From NCBI RefSeq assembly GCF_019097595.1, contig NC_080731.1, positions 7,248,571 through 7,312,570 on the forward strand: DNA of 64,000 nt. The letters run 5' to 3'. This document shows, in pieces, positions 39,494 to 52,547 of this stretch. Position numbers and translations under genes: made by a program. Under the pieces are notes generated by a model. That model saw only the letters and a list, made by a program, of their open reading frames with translations, searched no databases and was not told the DNA's origin. The stretch comes from Hemibagrus wyckioides. Its lineage: Eukaryota; Chordata; Actinopteri; Siluriformes; Bagridae. Positions within the stretch are counted from its first letter, which is position 1. Each line of letters begins with the position of its first letter.

Positions 39494-42400
39494 AAGCCAT
39501 TTCTCCTATAACGCCCCCCCCCCCACCTCCATTGCCTGAGTTCTAACTTCATTATGATAACCTAATTTATGTAATAGATGATTATAAATCAACCCATAAA
39601 TCAGCAGATCCATGGCGACAAGGCATTAAATGACAGGAAATCAGTGGATCCATCTCATCAATTCTCTCCTTGTGTAGCTGAACACACAAAAAAAAAAATC
39701 CACAAGGAGGAAAAATCTACAGATCATAACATAAATGTGGGAGACTCGCCGCTCGGTTCGACAGATGTGTCCCTTGTGCCCACTTTTTTGTTGCACTACT
39801 CAAGTGTGGCACAACAACAAAAAAAAATCAGGACACCGAATAATTGAAGGAAGGAGGTCAGCAATCCTGGGGAGGGGGTGAAGGAGGGATGAGGCAATGA
39901 GGAAGGAGTGGCGAGGAAAAAGGCAGGGAGTGCAGGCTATTAAATTTATGACTCAGACTGCCACATCATCAGTTGGGGATGGGGGAATGAGGAGGGAATA
40001 GTGGTGGTGGTGGTGGTGGTTGGGGGTTAAGGGGGGGGGTGCCATTTCCTTCCTGCAGGAGGACGGGTCTGACCAGTATTGTGTAAGCAGATGGTGAAGA
40101 TATCATGGCAAAAGTATACCTCCACCAGGGCCTCTATTCACGTTCCATCAAAAAAGAAGAACCCTGTGATTGTCATCTAATCCGCTCGGGGCCCACACCC
40201 AAATGAAAGCACTTCCCCTTGTTGTTAGCTGAAACACTGCACGGACTCCTGTGCATTAAAAATCAGCCGTTATATAAACAAAACTGGTTTTGGAGAACTG
40301 TAACAGACCCCCCCCCCCAAAAAAAAAACCCAAAAGATCTTTTTTTTTTTTTTTTCCAAATTTGTATTAGCGCTAAAAGCCAGTGTTATCACACCCTTAT
40401 CACAGCCACAACCTTAGCACATCTTGTTTAACCAAAAAGGAGAAGCTTAATTCACATAAGTACATGCTTTCCATTTGGCGGAGTATGTGACACCTATTCA
40501 TGGAAAGTGCTGCTCTGCAATAAAGCAGCGAAGTTCGTTAGTATAATGTGTGGACGGGGAAACCATATAAGGCATTACACGTTGACCTTTTCGAGCTCAA
40601 GAGCACACGATCTGTAGGATATATCTATTATTTATGGATAGAGTAATACATGTGGTTATATATTATGAATGTTATGCTCCATGTAACCGCAAAAGCCCAT
40701 GATCTCTCCGAAGTCTAATGTACATGCACTGAACTAACACATGTGAGCCCTTTTATGAGTCAGGCTGTATTTTCATGTATACTTATGTCTGAGAACGGCG
40801 TTAAATAAGAGTCGTATGGCTTTGCTGTAGATGATGGGAACACGAGTCCGGAGTTACCTGAGAGCACAACAACATTTCAACAGTCCATTCTTACAGCTGC
40901 TGACTAACATGTATACTGTATCCAAACGGAAACACGGGTAGATCAAATGATAAACACTATAAAAGGTGTGCCCCGTCCCACAACACTAAACATGTCCAAA
41001 CTGCTAACATCTATTTTTAAATTGTATCTCAACTCATATCATCATTGCAGATTCATTCCAGTCAACCAATGACTTCCATGCACCACCAGTGATCCTTTTT
41101 TTTGCCCCCCCCCTACTTCTTTGATCTTTTAATGATCTCTGACCTAGTATGGAATCTATGAGCTGCGAACGCTGTTTTATGGCGAAGTGGAAGCGGGGGA
41201 GGGGGGCTTCAAGTAGGTCAAAGGGCATCAGATTCTGCTAATGCTAAACAGAAACAAAGTGTCAGCAAGCCTATGTTAGATTTCACAGAAGCAAATGCTG
41301 ATTAAAACGGATCACGTTACTCTGCCATCTTAAAGGCGCAGGCACGTTTTTTTGTTTTTTCGCATTAGTGCTAGCTGCAGTTGTGTAATATCGTTCAGTC
41401 GTCTTACACAAACTTTACACCCGTCCTTTTAATCAAACCATTAATGTGACCGAGTCTCACCTCAGGCCACATAAAACTATACATTCTTGCCCATGCCTAA
41501 AAGTACCAGGGCTCTTAATTGTTCAGTGGGGTTCCTCAACAAATGACTTCCTCTCTGCTATCTGTTATAAAGTTTTATTGGTCTGCGATCACCCCCTAAA
41601 GAGGGGCCAGCTCGAGTGAACTAGCCTTACGCTCCATCTGAATAAACCCATGAACAACCCCAATCCTGTGTGGAAGTGCTGACTTGCTCCCAAACTATAC
41701 AAGGCACCATTGGATTTCTCTCGCTTTTCTGTCCCCCCCCTTCCAAAAAAGGGTCAATATTGATCTTTCATCTCCCTTGTAATCCTTTTCCTGCTAAAGG
41801 TTTGTCACAGGCATTGAGGGTATAAGGGTGGAATTGGGGAAGGAAAACAAATCCATTACCTTGTCAAAATTCTATTTAACATCATTAGGCCTCGTTCTAG
41901 AAGATTTCCTCTGTGGATAGGACTGACTGCTTTTTAGAAGCATAGTTAATCATGCTTAACTGAAATGTCTAAAATATTTCTCCGGGACAGTAGTCAAATT
42001 CTTGTAGACTTCTTTTAATTGGGACTGAAGTCATTTTCAGACAAAACAGACAAACCTTGTTACTTTCTCTCCTATGTATTTTCCTGTTTTTAAGCAGACA
42101 AATGGACAAAAATAAAGTGAGGAGCTGCCATGGCTTGACTGGCCAAGGATGGACCAGATTAGGAGCTGTATCTGGTTTGTATTGATTTTGTGTGGACTTC
42201 AATCTAAATTTACTAATTGCTTCCTTGCCCGTATTCGAGGTTGGTGGCAACAAGTAGTGACTGTTTTACCACTAAGATGTCCACGGATATGTGCTCAAAC
42301 CCAATTAATCGAAGTCCGTGCTATCACTCGGTAACCGGATCTTACTAGCAGACGACTAGCTTAGTATATATGTCATTTAAAATGAGAACGCATTTATTGC

Positions 42401-42517
42401 AAAGTATGATTATCATAAGATAATCAATTGTATATCTAGTAAAATCACTGCTATTACAATTATTTTATACTCTGTATTATAGTTTAGATTTATCTTTTCT
42501 AGCTACTTAAGTCTTAG

Positions 42518-42926
42518 CATTCAGTGACTACTTTATTAGGCTTATTTATGTACAGCAACAGGTAATAGCATCAAATGACATTGTGTAACTACTGCCATGT
42601 AATATTGTTTCTGTAGATTTCCATTGATCACAGGTTACTTAGGTAGTTGACTATTTTTAGCTCATTGCTACAATTGTCATGTGGAGCAGTGATACTGAGA
42701 TTTCTTTTAAACCATATCAGTAGTCCAACAGTGACAGACATAGTACAGTTACGTTGATAAATTGTGTGTTACCTGTCAGTAATCATGCACATAAAACGTG
42801 ACCTATATGCTAGATTCATTTGTTTATACTTGATAAGTGTTTTAACCCTGGTCAGGGTTTCTGTGGATCTGGAGCTTGTTCTGCTCGCAAGAGTGGACGT
42901 ACCTAATAAAATGGCCAGCTGCTGTA
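42518..42926. mobile_element. Small inverted-repeat DNA element (MITE-like)
   Basis: The left end ACTACTTTATTAGGC and the right end GTACCTAATAAAATGGCCAG are inverted, matching the fish terminal motif CACTTTATTAGGTAC. The 410-bp interior has no transposase frame. It is a non-autonomous element or a heavily deleted Tc1-like copy in ARID3 intron 2. The exact edges are approximate. Confidence 0.6.
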
Positions 42927-43319
42927 GATTCAAGAAGGAGTTATATTTAAATATATAATATTAAAAAAAATCGTATAAAAGAAAAATGTTAGGATGTTAA
43001 TTCAGTTAAAAAAATGTGTTTTTTGTCTGTATAGTGTAAAATGATCATGCAGAATGAGACACTGTTTTTGCACAAATTGTAATTTTGGTTCTGGTTTCTG
43101 AAATAAATTTGCTCTACATCTATGTGTTCTAGTTATAAGCAGTTATAAGCCATCCATCTGAATATGCAGCTGAGGTAATTAAGAAAAAGAGAGACGTGGG
43201 ACTAAGTAGATTTTAAAACAGTGTCAGTGTTACAGCTACTGTGTCTCTGTTACTGAAGTGCTTTCAGCCATCATAAGTTAACTTCAGTTTTCGTTCGAAA
43301 TGCATCATTGTTCCCATCA

Positions 43320-43780
43320 GGCCTGATAAATCATTTGTACAGCTGCTGGAGATGAATGGGGTGCAGGGGTGAAAATCTGTTAAACAAACAGCCCCCAGCT
43401 TCTAGTATAGCCTATTAACCATGGCCTGTTTCTCTGCTGGGAAATAGCACTGCCTTCCCCCTGACGCACAACTCTTTTAGCACGTGGGTGTTAGTGTATC
43501 CCCGTTTTGAGCTAAACAAAAGTCAATTAGTTCCATGGCAAGAGAATGTTTTTAAGGGTTTTTAAGGAGAACTGAAACGAGATACGACTTTGCCTGGCAA
43601 TTGCCTGCGGGACAAAAGTAGAGACTGGGATTGAGAATTCTTTTGTCAAGGTAGGGGGAGTGGTATCACATGGCTGTGGAATCCAGACTCTAATTGACCC
43701 CTGAATTCATCGGAGGCCATTAAAAACAAAGCGGGCCCTCTCACCTTCATGTGGGCTGAGAACTAAATAAGTAAGACATG
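43320..43780. promoter_or_regulatory. Candidate conserved regulatory block
   Basis: This is unusually complex sequence for the intron, without microsatellites. It contains homeodomain-type CAATTAG and CTAATTGACC and a copy of CTTTTGTCAAG (43640-43650), the same 11-mer found in the inverted repeat near 7.1 kb. It lies about 400 bp before the candidate cassette exon. Conservation is unknown. Confidence 0.25.
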
Positions 43781-44153
43781 CTTGAGGCAGATGAGCTGCA
43801 GTAATTCATGATGTCTGGATCCTGGATTTGAACGAGGGATGACACCTGAGCAACTTGATGTATCTTTGTAAAGTTTGGACTTAAATGCATGATATCAACA
43901 GAATAGCTTTCATTCTTCATTCAAACAGGTTGAAGTACTGTATATCATCATGCAGAGATTAATTTTAACCTGTTCATTTTTAGTTATTGAGTTGAACCAA
44001 GGATTGCTATTGTTAGTTCTCTTGACTGTCACTATGTTAGATGGCTACAACTAGTTAGACTAGTAAAACTTTTCTCATTGTAAAGCAGGGGGTGGGGTGT
44101 GAGTGAGACTCAAGTGACAGAAACGGGGAGTGTGACGGGGGATTTTTACTAAC

Positions 44154-44255
44154 CTCCTGAATCAGAGACGACGAGCCACCACCACCACCACCACCACCGC
44201 GGAAAGGAACACTTGAATTACCCGCCTCGCTCCCAGGCTGGCTGTCTTTGCCTGA
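44154..44255 (-). CDS. Candidate cassette exon in ARID3 intron 2
   Basis: This predicted alternative exon is 102 nt, exactly 34 codons. It is bounded by an acceptor (ttgacatgtgttcag) and a donor (CAGGAG then GTTAGTAA). Read in the frame set by the phase-0 end of exon 2 and the phase-0 start of exon 3, it is open throughout and encodes SGKDSQPGSEAGNSSVPF, a run of Arg plus eight Gly, then SSSLIQE. Inclusion would add a flexible Gly/Ser linker between EEQFKQ and LYELD, just before the ARID domain. As I recall, ARID3B carries an insert at this same position, which makes an extra exon plausible. Weak points are the non-consensus GTTAGT donor, a poorly pyrimidine-rich tract, and the Gly run coming from a (GGT)n microsatellite. 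Confidence 0.4.
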
Positions 44256-47200
44256 CTGAACACATGTCAAGGGCACAGTTGAAATCATGGCAAGTGGTGT
44301 TTACTCACAGAGCATCCATATTTGAGCCTTACATACAATATATACACCATCATTTCTGTGTAAGTCCATTAAAGAGCAAATGAAAAAAAAAAAAAACCAT
44401 AAAAGTGGATAAAAATGCATTTGTTATAGTTTTGTTTTTTATTCTATGGTTACATTGTGCCAAAGTGTGCCATAAAAATGACGCAAAAATGATCATGGTT
44501 GCTTTCCTTTTCCCTCTTCCACTCAGCTTCCTTTTTCACCTCCCTCTCCTCCAGTTGCAAAGGGATCAGTTGCTAAACTGAATTAGCAGGCCACTCAATC
44601 ATCAAAACAAACAGACCTCCTCTGTTAGTGACATTAGCAGCGAGGTAATTCACTTATGTTACACCGGACGGCCCCTCTGCAGCACAGTCAATGCTCTGGT
44701 AGATTTGCATTCAAGGTTAAAAAATCCACACAATTCACATCATTCATGCCCTGGATGTTGCAAGCAGCGAAAATGCTAGCATGCACTTAACATCCTGACC
44801 ACTCTGGAAATTTCCTTTCTGTTAACTATAAGGGTTTGAGCAAAATATAGATTAAATCCAACAAAAAGTAATAGTTACTACTGGAGAGTTTGCTTGTATT
44901 CATTTGTAGTCTTTAACCGCGACACATAATGATTTCACCAGTTTGTTTCGCTAATGTGAGCATAGACCTGTGGACATTTCTGAGAACCTGTCCTGGATTA
45001 TTTTGACATTTAGTATGTGTTCCTAATTTATTCATTTATACGAGCTGCATTTCCAAGAAAATATGTCCAGTATGTCCAAGTGGCTGTTAATTAACATTTG
45101 AACAAATATTTGTTAATGATGGTCACTGTGAACTCATTCCCCCTTCACATCCCACCCTCCCACTCTTGACGTTGTTCCGGTGCCTACAGCCCACGCAAAC
45201 CAATCAGGCTGCTGTAACTCAATAAATTGGTGCGTGTTTGTGTGGGGGTGGTTGAGGAAGCTAATCCTGGAGATGTGAATATCTGATGCTGCCCCTCAGC
45301 CTGGATACGCCATGCTTGATTCCTGTCCTATCTTATGTTACCAGTCCTTCCTGTAATTAACGCTGACATGCAGGGCCATATGGAGCGAGACCGATGACAT
45401 GCGACCTGAGCTCCCTTCTGTATCACTACTGTAGGCATAGGAATGTTTTTATTTATATCATCTGGATATTAAGCAATTTAATGCACATGTTGGGTAGCTG
45501 GTTGGAATTTAAAAAGCTCAGCAAGACTGAAAACTTCATATAATAATTGATGAAAAATCCTTTTTGATTAACTAGATTACCAGCACTTAAAAATGTAAAA
45601 GTTAAAATGTGGCTGTTTCAATAATCACCATCTCTTTATACCAAATAAGTCACTCCTACTTTTACTGGTTATGTAATGGGCAATGTGCACACATATTAAC
45701 TTAGATATGGATAGTTTCAGGTTGTACCACACTGTTTGAAAAGCAATAAAAAGGTCATTCTCGGTAAAGAAAAAAAGGAAACCCCATGAGGATGACAAAT
45801 CTTCAGATCGTCACATGGGAATTCACATATCAAATAATAATGCTGGGATTTTCCCAGAGTTTTCACAGGCGTTGTGTGCACATTTTATTAAAGGTCACAT
45901 CATAAATACATGGCATTAGCAGGCAGTATGGGTGAGACCATAATAATACATATCCTACAACAATGACATCTTCAGGAGTCCAAAATAGTTGAACTATAAT
46001 TCCATCGTTGTCATTCCAGTTAAAAGGTTTCGCTGTCATGCAATCTGGCTACTACATCTCTCTGTATCTCAAAGCTATCAGGATTTTTGTCCTGTAAGTG
46101 TATGTGCCCAAAAAACTCAACTGAGCATGGTCATTTTCAAAACTAGCCAAGACTAACCTATGACGTCTATAGCACAATGACTTTATGTAAAAGTGGCATT
46201 CATTTGCTTACTAAAATCAAAGCAGTGTGTCATCTGATCTCCCTCTGCATTTGTGTATTACTTTGACTGCCGGTGGCCAAAACACCTCTAACTCAGAATA
46301 GTTGCGTGCCTAATGGCGTTTTCTCAGGACTAACGCACAATCAAGCTGCGCAACCCCCAATTCAAAGCCACAGCTTTATAATCCCTTGACACCAGGTTAG
46401 AGGAAACCACACAGCTACTGTTAAACTCTGACTAACGATGCCATGTGGCCTTCGCACTGCTCAGTATCACACCTCGCTCTCAGAATTAGGGTAGGGATCT
46501 GGACATGTGTTTTAAAAAAAAGCACTCCAGACCATTAACTAGACCAGGGAATGAAAATAAAGGTTTCAGTGAAGATTTAAATCATACTTTTAGCCTTTAA
46601 ATCACATTCAGATTACCAACGGTGATAAAGATTGCAATGAAGTTTTGGGGCCAACTACTTAGTTGGTGAAAACTATTTATAAACTATCTTTTTTAGTGCA
46701 GCACTCAAAATCTTTCATGAGGTATAGTGACTTTTTCCCTCAACAACAATAACCAATAAAATATCCAACAAAAAAAAAACAAAACAAGTTTACTACTGTT
46801 AGCTATGCTAATGTTAACGCTTCATAAAAATACTTTCTCCTAACTTGTTTAGTAACATTCTGGGTAGTGCTGTTATGTTATAAAAATGTTTTCTGCCCTT
46901 AGAATTTTTCATTTATTCTTTTTTTATTTAGTATTAATGGTAGTAGTAGCAGCAGCCTGCTAGTCTAACAGTCCATTAGCTAGTTACAGACCAAACTCAG
47001 TGAAGTTGATACTTGTGTTAGAATGGAACGTGATAGTTTATAGATATAAAGCATAACAGAATAAGTAACAAGAGTAAAAAAAAAATAAAAGAAAAGAGTA
47101 ACGTTATGTAAATGTACCCACTTCCCTATAAGCACAAATGTAGATGTATGATAGCACGTTTTAGCTGACGCAGAGCCTTTTATCAGCCAGGGCATATTAA

Positions 47201-50200
47201 AGAGGAAGAAAGGGTCAGGAAAGTCAATGTCTAGAAGTTCATTTTTATCGGAAGTGAATGCATTTGCCCTTTGAAAAATTGCGAGAGAAAAAAAAGACTA
47301 GTTTTTATTTGACTAAAGGACAAGAAAATAAAGTTCAGGAAAAATTACAACGTGAAAACATCAGGTAATTTTTCATTGTAGTTTTTGGTCAAATTAAATC
47401 GCCAGCTCAATTAAATATGACTAAAAAAAGATAAATCAAGACGAATTAACATTGGCTGCAAATACAAAATTGTAGTTAGCTTTACCGTGATTATAAATGT
47501 AAGCCAGTCTTTAAAATCTCACACACACACAAAAAGGGGATTGCATAAACTGACCTGGCTGGCCCAGTGACTTCGGGGAGTTTTTGCAATACTGGGCTAG
47601 CACAAATAAAAATCTAACACTCACATAGAGGAAGGCTGTTCAAACAAGCCAGTCAGGCTGTGTTTTTAATGAATAAGGAGCCATTTGCTGACAAAACACA
47701 AGCGCTTCAATGGCACATTGTGTCCCCAAAGGCGTTTTATTGGCACTCCTTGCTTGAGTTATGGTGAAAAAGTTCCATGCATACTTTCACTGACAGAGCT
47801 TGAATGAAGAGCTGGGCTTTGACAAACACAGCTTTAGGACCGAGTGCTCTGACGAGAGGCCAGTCACCCAGCAACAAGCGAGATTTATTTTTTTGCTGCT
47901 TATCGATGAGCTGCTGATCTGAGGCCAGTGTTTAAAAACAGTGTCTCGGGAGTGTAGATAATACGGCTTTTGTTTTATAACAAGCAATTTTTCCTACAAT
48001 GTCAAGAATTCTGATAAACATTGCCATTTATTTTATTTGGAATATGTGCCATCAGTGGAAATGCTTATAGTCAGAAGGCCAGGCTGAGACTCCATAGGAC
48101 ATTACTGCTACTGCTGCTGGGTAAAAAAAAAAAAAAAAAAAATCAGTGACCTCCTCCTTGTCATATAAAAGCTTTTGTTCCTTGCGTATGTTTCAGGCCA
48201 CATTCTGTGCAGCTTAATGACTTTCTGGACTCTATGGCATGGCCAAAGCTCCACAACCAAACAGAAAAGGTTACCAAAGCTGAACTGGTAAACTCCATAA
48301 CAAAAATCTTCTGTAATGCGTGTCTGTCCATGTGTGTCTTAAAAAATAAGATGGACTGATTACTTAAAAAATATGACAATACAGAGAATCAGGAGTAAAA
48401 GACTGGTCTAGCCAGCTTCCTTCTTCCACCGATCAGCCTCTTGGGTACAAGTGGGTACAGTTTGTCCTGTTATAATCGTACTGCAAAATAGAGGATAGAT
48501 ATTATGAAACTCGTGCGTGTTATCAATGTTTGTTTAATCACAAAGTTTTGGCTTCCTGCCTAAGAAGGAACTTCTCCTTCCTTTCAGTGATTTCACAATT
48601 GCCTCATTTCCCTTTTTTTTTTGTCCAAGAAATGTTTTGCTACTATCTTCAGTTCCTCAGGGTGTGAATTAGATCACTGACAGCTGCTTTTATACTGAGG
48701 AATCTGTTTCATATCTCAGGAAGGTGTGCAATGAAAGCTACAGCGGGCGTTTTAAAAATGTTCAGGTGGACCGCTTAGATCGTTCTATATACAATTTTAT
48801 AGAACCGTAGCCATAATAACACATAAGACTACATTACCCTTACAAACAAATACTACCTAGCTTTTAGAGCTAACACTTTCAGAGTTAAGAAGACAGCCAT
48901 TAGCCCAGATCTGCCAAAGCAAACAAAAGAGGGAAACACAAACCTCTCTGCAGGCTTCTGTAGTGAAATCATACACCGATGCTGCCTACCCATCACCCCT
49001 TCATCAATTCCCAGCCCCCTCTAAAGCCTTGTTATGGGGGAAAAAAACATTCTGTGAGTTTTTAGTGTTTGCAAAACATGGCATCAGGATGACAAGGACC
49101 ATGGGGAGATCTAACCTGAGCCTTGAATCCAAAGGTCAGTTTAGACTGAACAATCAAACAAGTTTCCTGTTCATGGAGGAGAAGATGCACATTCTGTTTT
49201 ACTGGAGCACTTGTTATAAGCAGAATGATTGTAATGGGATTTTTAAAGGTTGACAGATTAACCTTTTATCACCAAGTTAAAGGGAGGATAGAACTAATCA
49301 CCTCGTATTGAAAAAAGCATAATGCTTACCAGTATTCGATTTTAGCCCCATGCTCAGAGTGCGCTTTTGAATATAAATATATATAAATATACACTACAAA
49401 TAAAATAATTCAGCCAATCATAAAATTGGCTTATGAGAGCTATTTGAGTGAGTAAATGTGAACATCTGCAGTGGGTGTTCCTCTTTGTGGACACACACAC
49501 ACATGCGCACACGTGCACATTTGTATGGCTGGATTATGTTGAAGTATGCAGTTTGCTCTCGTTTCGTAATGGCTTGGCTGCTAGCCGACTCACACGCTGC
49601 AAGAGACGGAGATTCCAGCATTTTTGGTCAAGAGCCAGACTGGAATGTCACCAACTCTAGTTTTCTGCACTCTTGCCAAAACCTCCACGCAACTTTTCAC
49701 CTCTTTTTTCGTCACTAACCCCACTCTTTTTTTTTAAAAAGAAAATCAGTCATTATACGGCAGACACTTCCACTTTTGTTTTTGCCCTTTGAGCCTCTCA
49801 TGGTTTGAGGTTTTTACTAATGTACTGTCTTATAAACTAAGATCAAATCATAATAAAACATAAAAAACCACATATGTATATGTACTCCTAAACTGAATCT
49901 GTCTTATTCGTCGTCAATTATTTATCGTTAATCAGGGGGGAAATGACTTAGTGCATGTAGAAAAAAGGAATAATTGATGAGAGATACGACTTGTTTTGTT
50001 TAGAACTGTTGTCTTTCCTGCTCAAAAGTCAAACAGTGCTTAATCTCGCAAAGCAAAACAGACAAGCCGCCTTTAGTCCCTGTCATAAATGCAAAGATAA
50101 GAAAGGTGGTTACTGTGTGCAATGAAATCCCCCCCTCCCTTAAAGCCACATCTTGTTCTTATTTCAGAGTGTCATTTATTGCCTTTAAATTTGGTTTTCT

Positions 50201-51378
50201 TGTGCAATGTCAAAAACAGGCAGTATACCGGCTCCACTGAGTCTGCCAAATGTCACAGCCATCGCTTTCATTGTTTGTTTTGTTACAGTATCTTAAATCT
50301 GATCAAAAATTGCTTCTTTAAACTACTGTGAAATGTATTATTGGTGCAGTGTATTTATCTCAAATGGAAACAGTTTGCATTTCAAACAGCTATAATTAGG
50401 CTTTTTGATATAATGCTTGCTATTTGAGAAGCATATATAAAACCATACAAAAACGTTGTTTCCTTCACATTTAATGTATTAAATCCAACGATTCAACCAT
50501 GCACTGTATTTTTAATACGGTGCAGAGATTTTTAAATATATTACTCAGAGTAATAAAATACTTTATGCCATATCTTACACATTAGTGTTCCACGGAGAGC
50601 TGATTTCAGAATAAGAATAAGAAGAGGGGATCCTACAGCCTCATGTTCCATTATGTGACCCTCAATTAAAGCTAATACTCTTATTTGAATTTCATTTCTA
50701 CGCTTAAATTACACCGGTGCATACGCTAATGCAGCCCCTAATGTACATTTCTCATTTAGCCCTGGCTGAGGATGATCTGTCATAAATAAAGAATGAAAAG
50801 TCCATCCAGGCCCACTCCATATAGATCTGAGTTAGCTTAAGAGCTTGGCCCTTGTTGTATCAATCAAAATTATCCTCAGGGAACACACTTGAGCCATCGT
50901 CTAGGGAAGATTAGAGGAGCACTACAGCAGCATGATTTCATGCCATAACTCTGTGTTGTTAGCAGTGCATGCATTCAACTAAATGTATGTAAATATCTCC
51001 AGTTTTCTCTTATCAATTTGCAGAATAATTATCAGCAGAAAGGGCCTAATCATTAACAGAGATTAAATACAATGAAACGTTTTGTACAGAATGTGATGCA
51101 CTGTAAAATGTGGATGTTTAGATAAGGAAAAGCAATAAAGTGTTGGTAGTAATCACTTTGCCACCAAAAAGTTCCTTTTTCAGAAATGTCAAGGATGCAG
51201 GAGGCAAAGCAGCCTCTCAGTATAATTCCCCAATGTTCAATCAACCCAAATGGCACTAATTTTTTACAGTACAATAACAGTGTTCAAACTTTTATTGTGT
51301 TTTGGTGTGTCCAGCACTTGAAAATGCATAACTGTTGCTTGTTTTTCTTTTGCTGTGCCACTGTTCATGCTGTCTTAC

Positions 51379-51969
51379 CTGTTTAAACTGCTCCTCGTAT
51401 GTCCACTCGTGGTGTTGAGGCTGCGCGTGCGGCGACTCGGGCTGCCGGACCGCCGTGTATGGAGCCTGAACTCTGGAGAGCGCATGCGCGCTTTTTGGAG
51501 ACTCGGTTTCCCCGGCCTGGCGAGGCGGGTAGTGCGCCAGAGGTCCGTCGAAGTCGTCGCCGTCATTCGCGCTGTCTTCTCCCTCCATGTCTCTCTCATC
51601 TTCGTCATCGTCCAGAGCGGTGCGCTCGTCGTCCGCGTCCGAGTCATCGGTGGCGCGCCTAGCTGCTGCTGCCATCCTGTGCGCCGCCAGAGCTCCTCTC
51701 ACCGATGCCTGGTAGTGGCGGAAAGCGAGCTCGTGTTGCTGCTGCTCGAAAACAGCCCTGATGTCCTTGTCCTTCTCGGCTTGGCTTCGCAGCTTTTCCT
51801 CGAGCGCCAAACGGGCCGCCTGCTGCCTCTGCAGGTTCTCCATGACAGCCTCGAGCTTCATGCCCGCGCCGCCGTGGGGTTGATGGGAGTGCGCGCCCGA
51901 GATGTGGCCGTGTGCACCGGGAGACGCCACCAGCAGCGGCAGCGGGGTTGCGGATGAAAAGGTGGCTTG
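51379..51969 (-). CDS. arid3c: ARID3 exon 2: N-terminal region up to the ARID domain
   Basis: This 591-nt exon (197 codons, phase 0 at both ends) encodes the N-terminal region of the ARID3 protein. The acceptor is tctctgtgcag before CAAGCC; the donor is AAACAG then GTAAGACA. The product begins QATFSSATPLPLL. After 36 residues comes the family-typical start MKLEAVMENLQRQQAARLAL at 51861, then a charged helical stretch, an Ala/Arg segment, and a strongly acidic block with DDSDADDERTALDDDEDERD and GEDSANDGDDFDG. A Ser/Pro/His-rich segment follows, and the exon ends with HHEWTYEEQFKQ, the conserved lead-in to the ARID domain. GC and CpG are far above the flanking introns. Acidic N-termini in this family are thought to support transcriptional activity. 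The two long open frames across the same bases on the plus strand are shadows. Confidence 0.95.
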
Positions 51970-52547
51970 CTGCACAGAGATAAATCAAGAACCTTAACAC
52001 TAAAAAAAATAAAATAAATAAATGTAGGTAAACAAAACGTATCCAAATGCACGCGCAAACCTCCAAACGCCACCCAAGTTAGGACGGGATGCGCACGTGG
52101 AAGAGTCTTAAAAATGTGATTAATAAACAATAAAAAAAAAAAAAATCATGTCCTTTGTGTAAACAAAGGTAGGACTGTACCAAACAGGAAAATGTAGTCT
52201 CTTTATAGGCAAAACAGGCGCAAATTGCGACCAAAAAGTTGCAAATCATCAAACCTATGTTTGTATATGTGCGAAAGCAAAAGATTGAGAGTAAAGAGAT
52301 GTGTTCGAGAATGATTAGAAGATATGAAACACTATTAAAGCTTATTATTTAAAGTCTCACAATGGTCTGATTACTGCTATACAATACTATAGACTTACGA
52401 GCAACCTCAAGGTAATGTAGACTACTGAAAACTGACAACAAAGATAGAATAAAGCCAAAACGCCGACCATAGCGCACGCCTAGATCTTTAGTTTGTTTGT
52501 TTGATTATTTGTTAAAAAAAAAATAAAAGATCACATCGGATGCTTAC
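51970..52547 (-). other. ARID3 intron 1
   Basis: This 578-bp intron has a GTAAGC donor at 52547 and a TGTGCAG acceptor at 51970. It is AT-rich with several short A runs (52009-52020, 52128-52143, 52514-52525). I see no further exon or structured RNA in it. Confidence 0.7.

Noticed and set aside
51355..51957. 200-residue open frame on the plus strand
   Set aside because: It is antisense to ARID3 exon 2, open because of high GC and biased codons; the minus strand has clear homology.
51861..51975. Start of ARID3 at the GTG-initiated frame at 51975
   Set aside because: The bases before CAAGCC form a splice acceptor (TCTCTGTGCAG), so 51970-51975 is intron.
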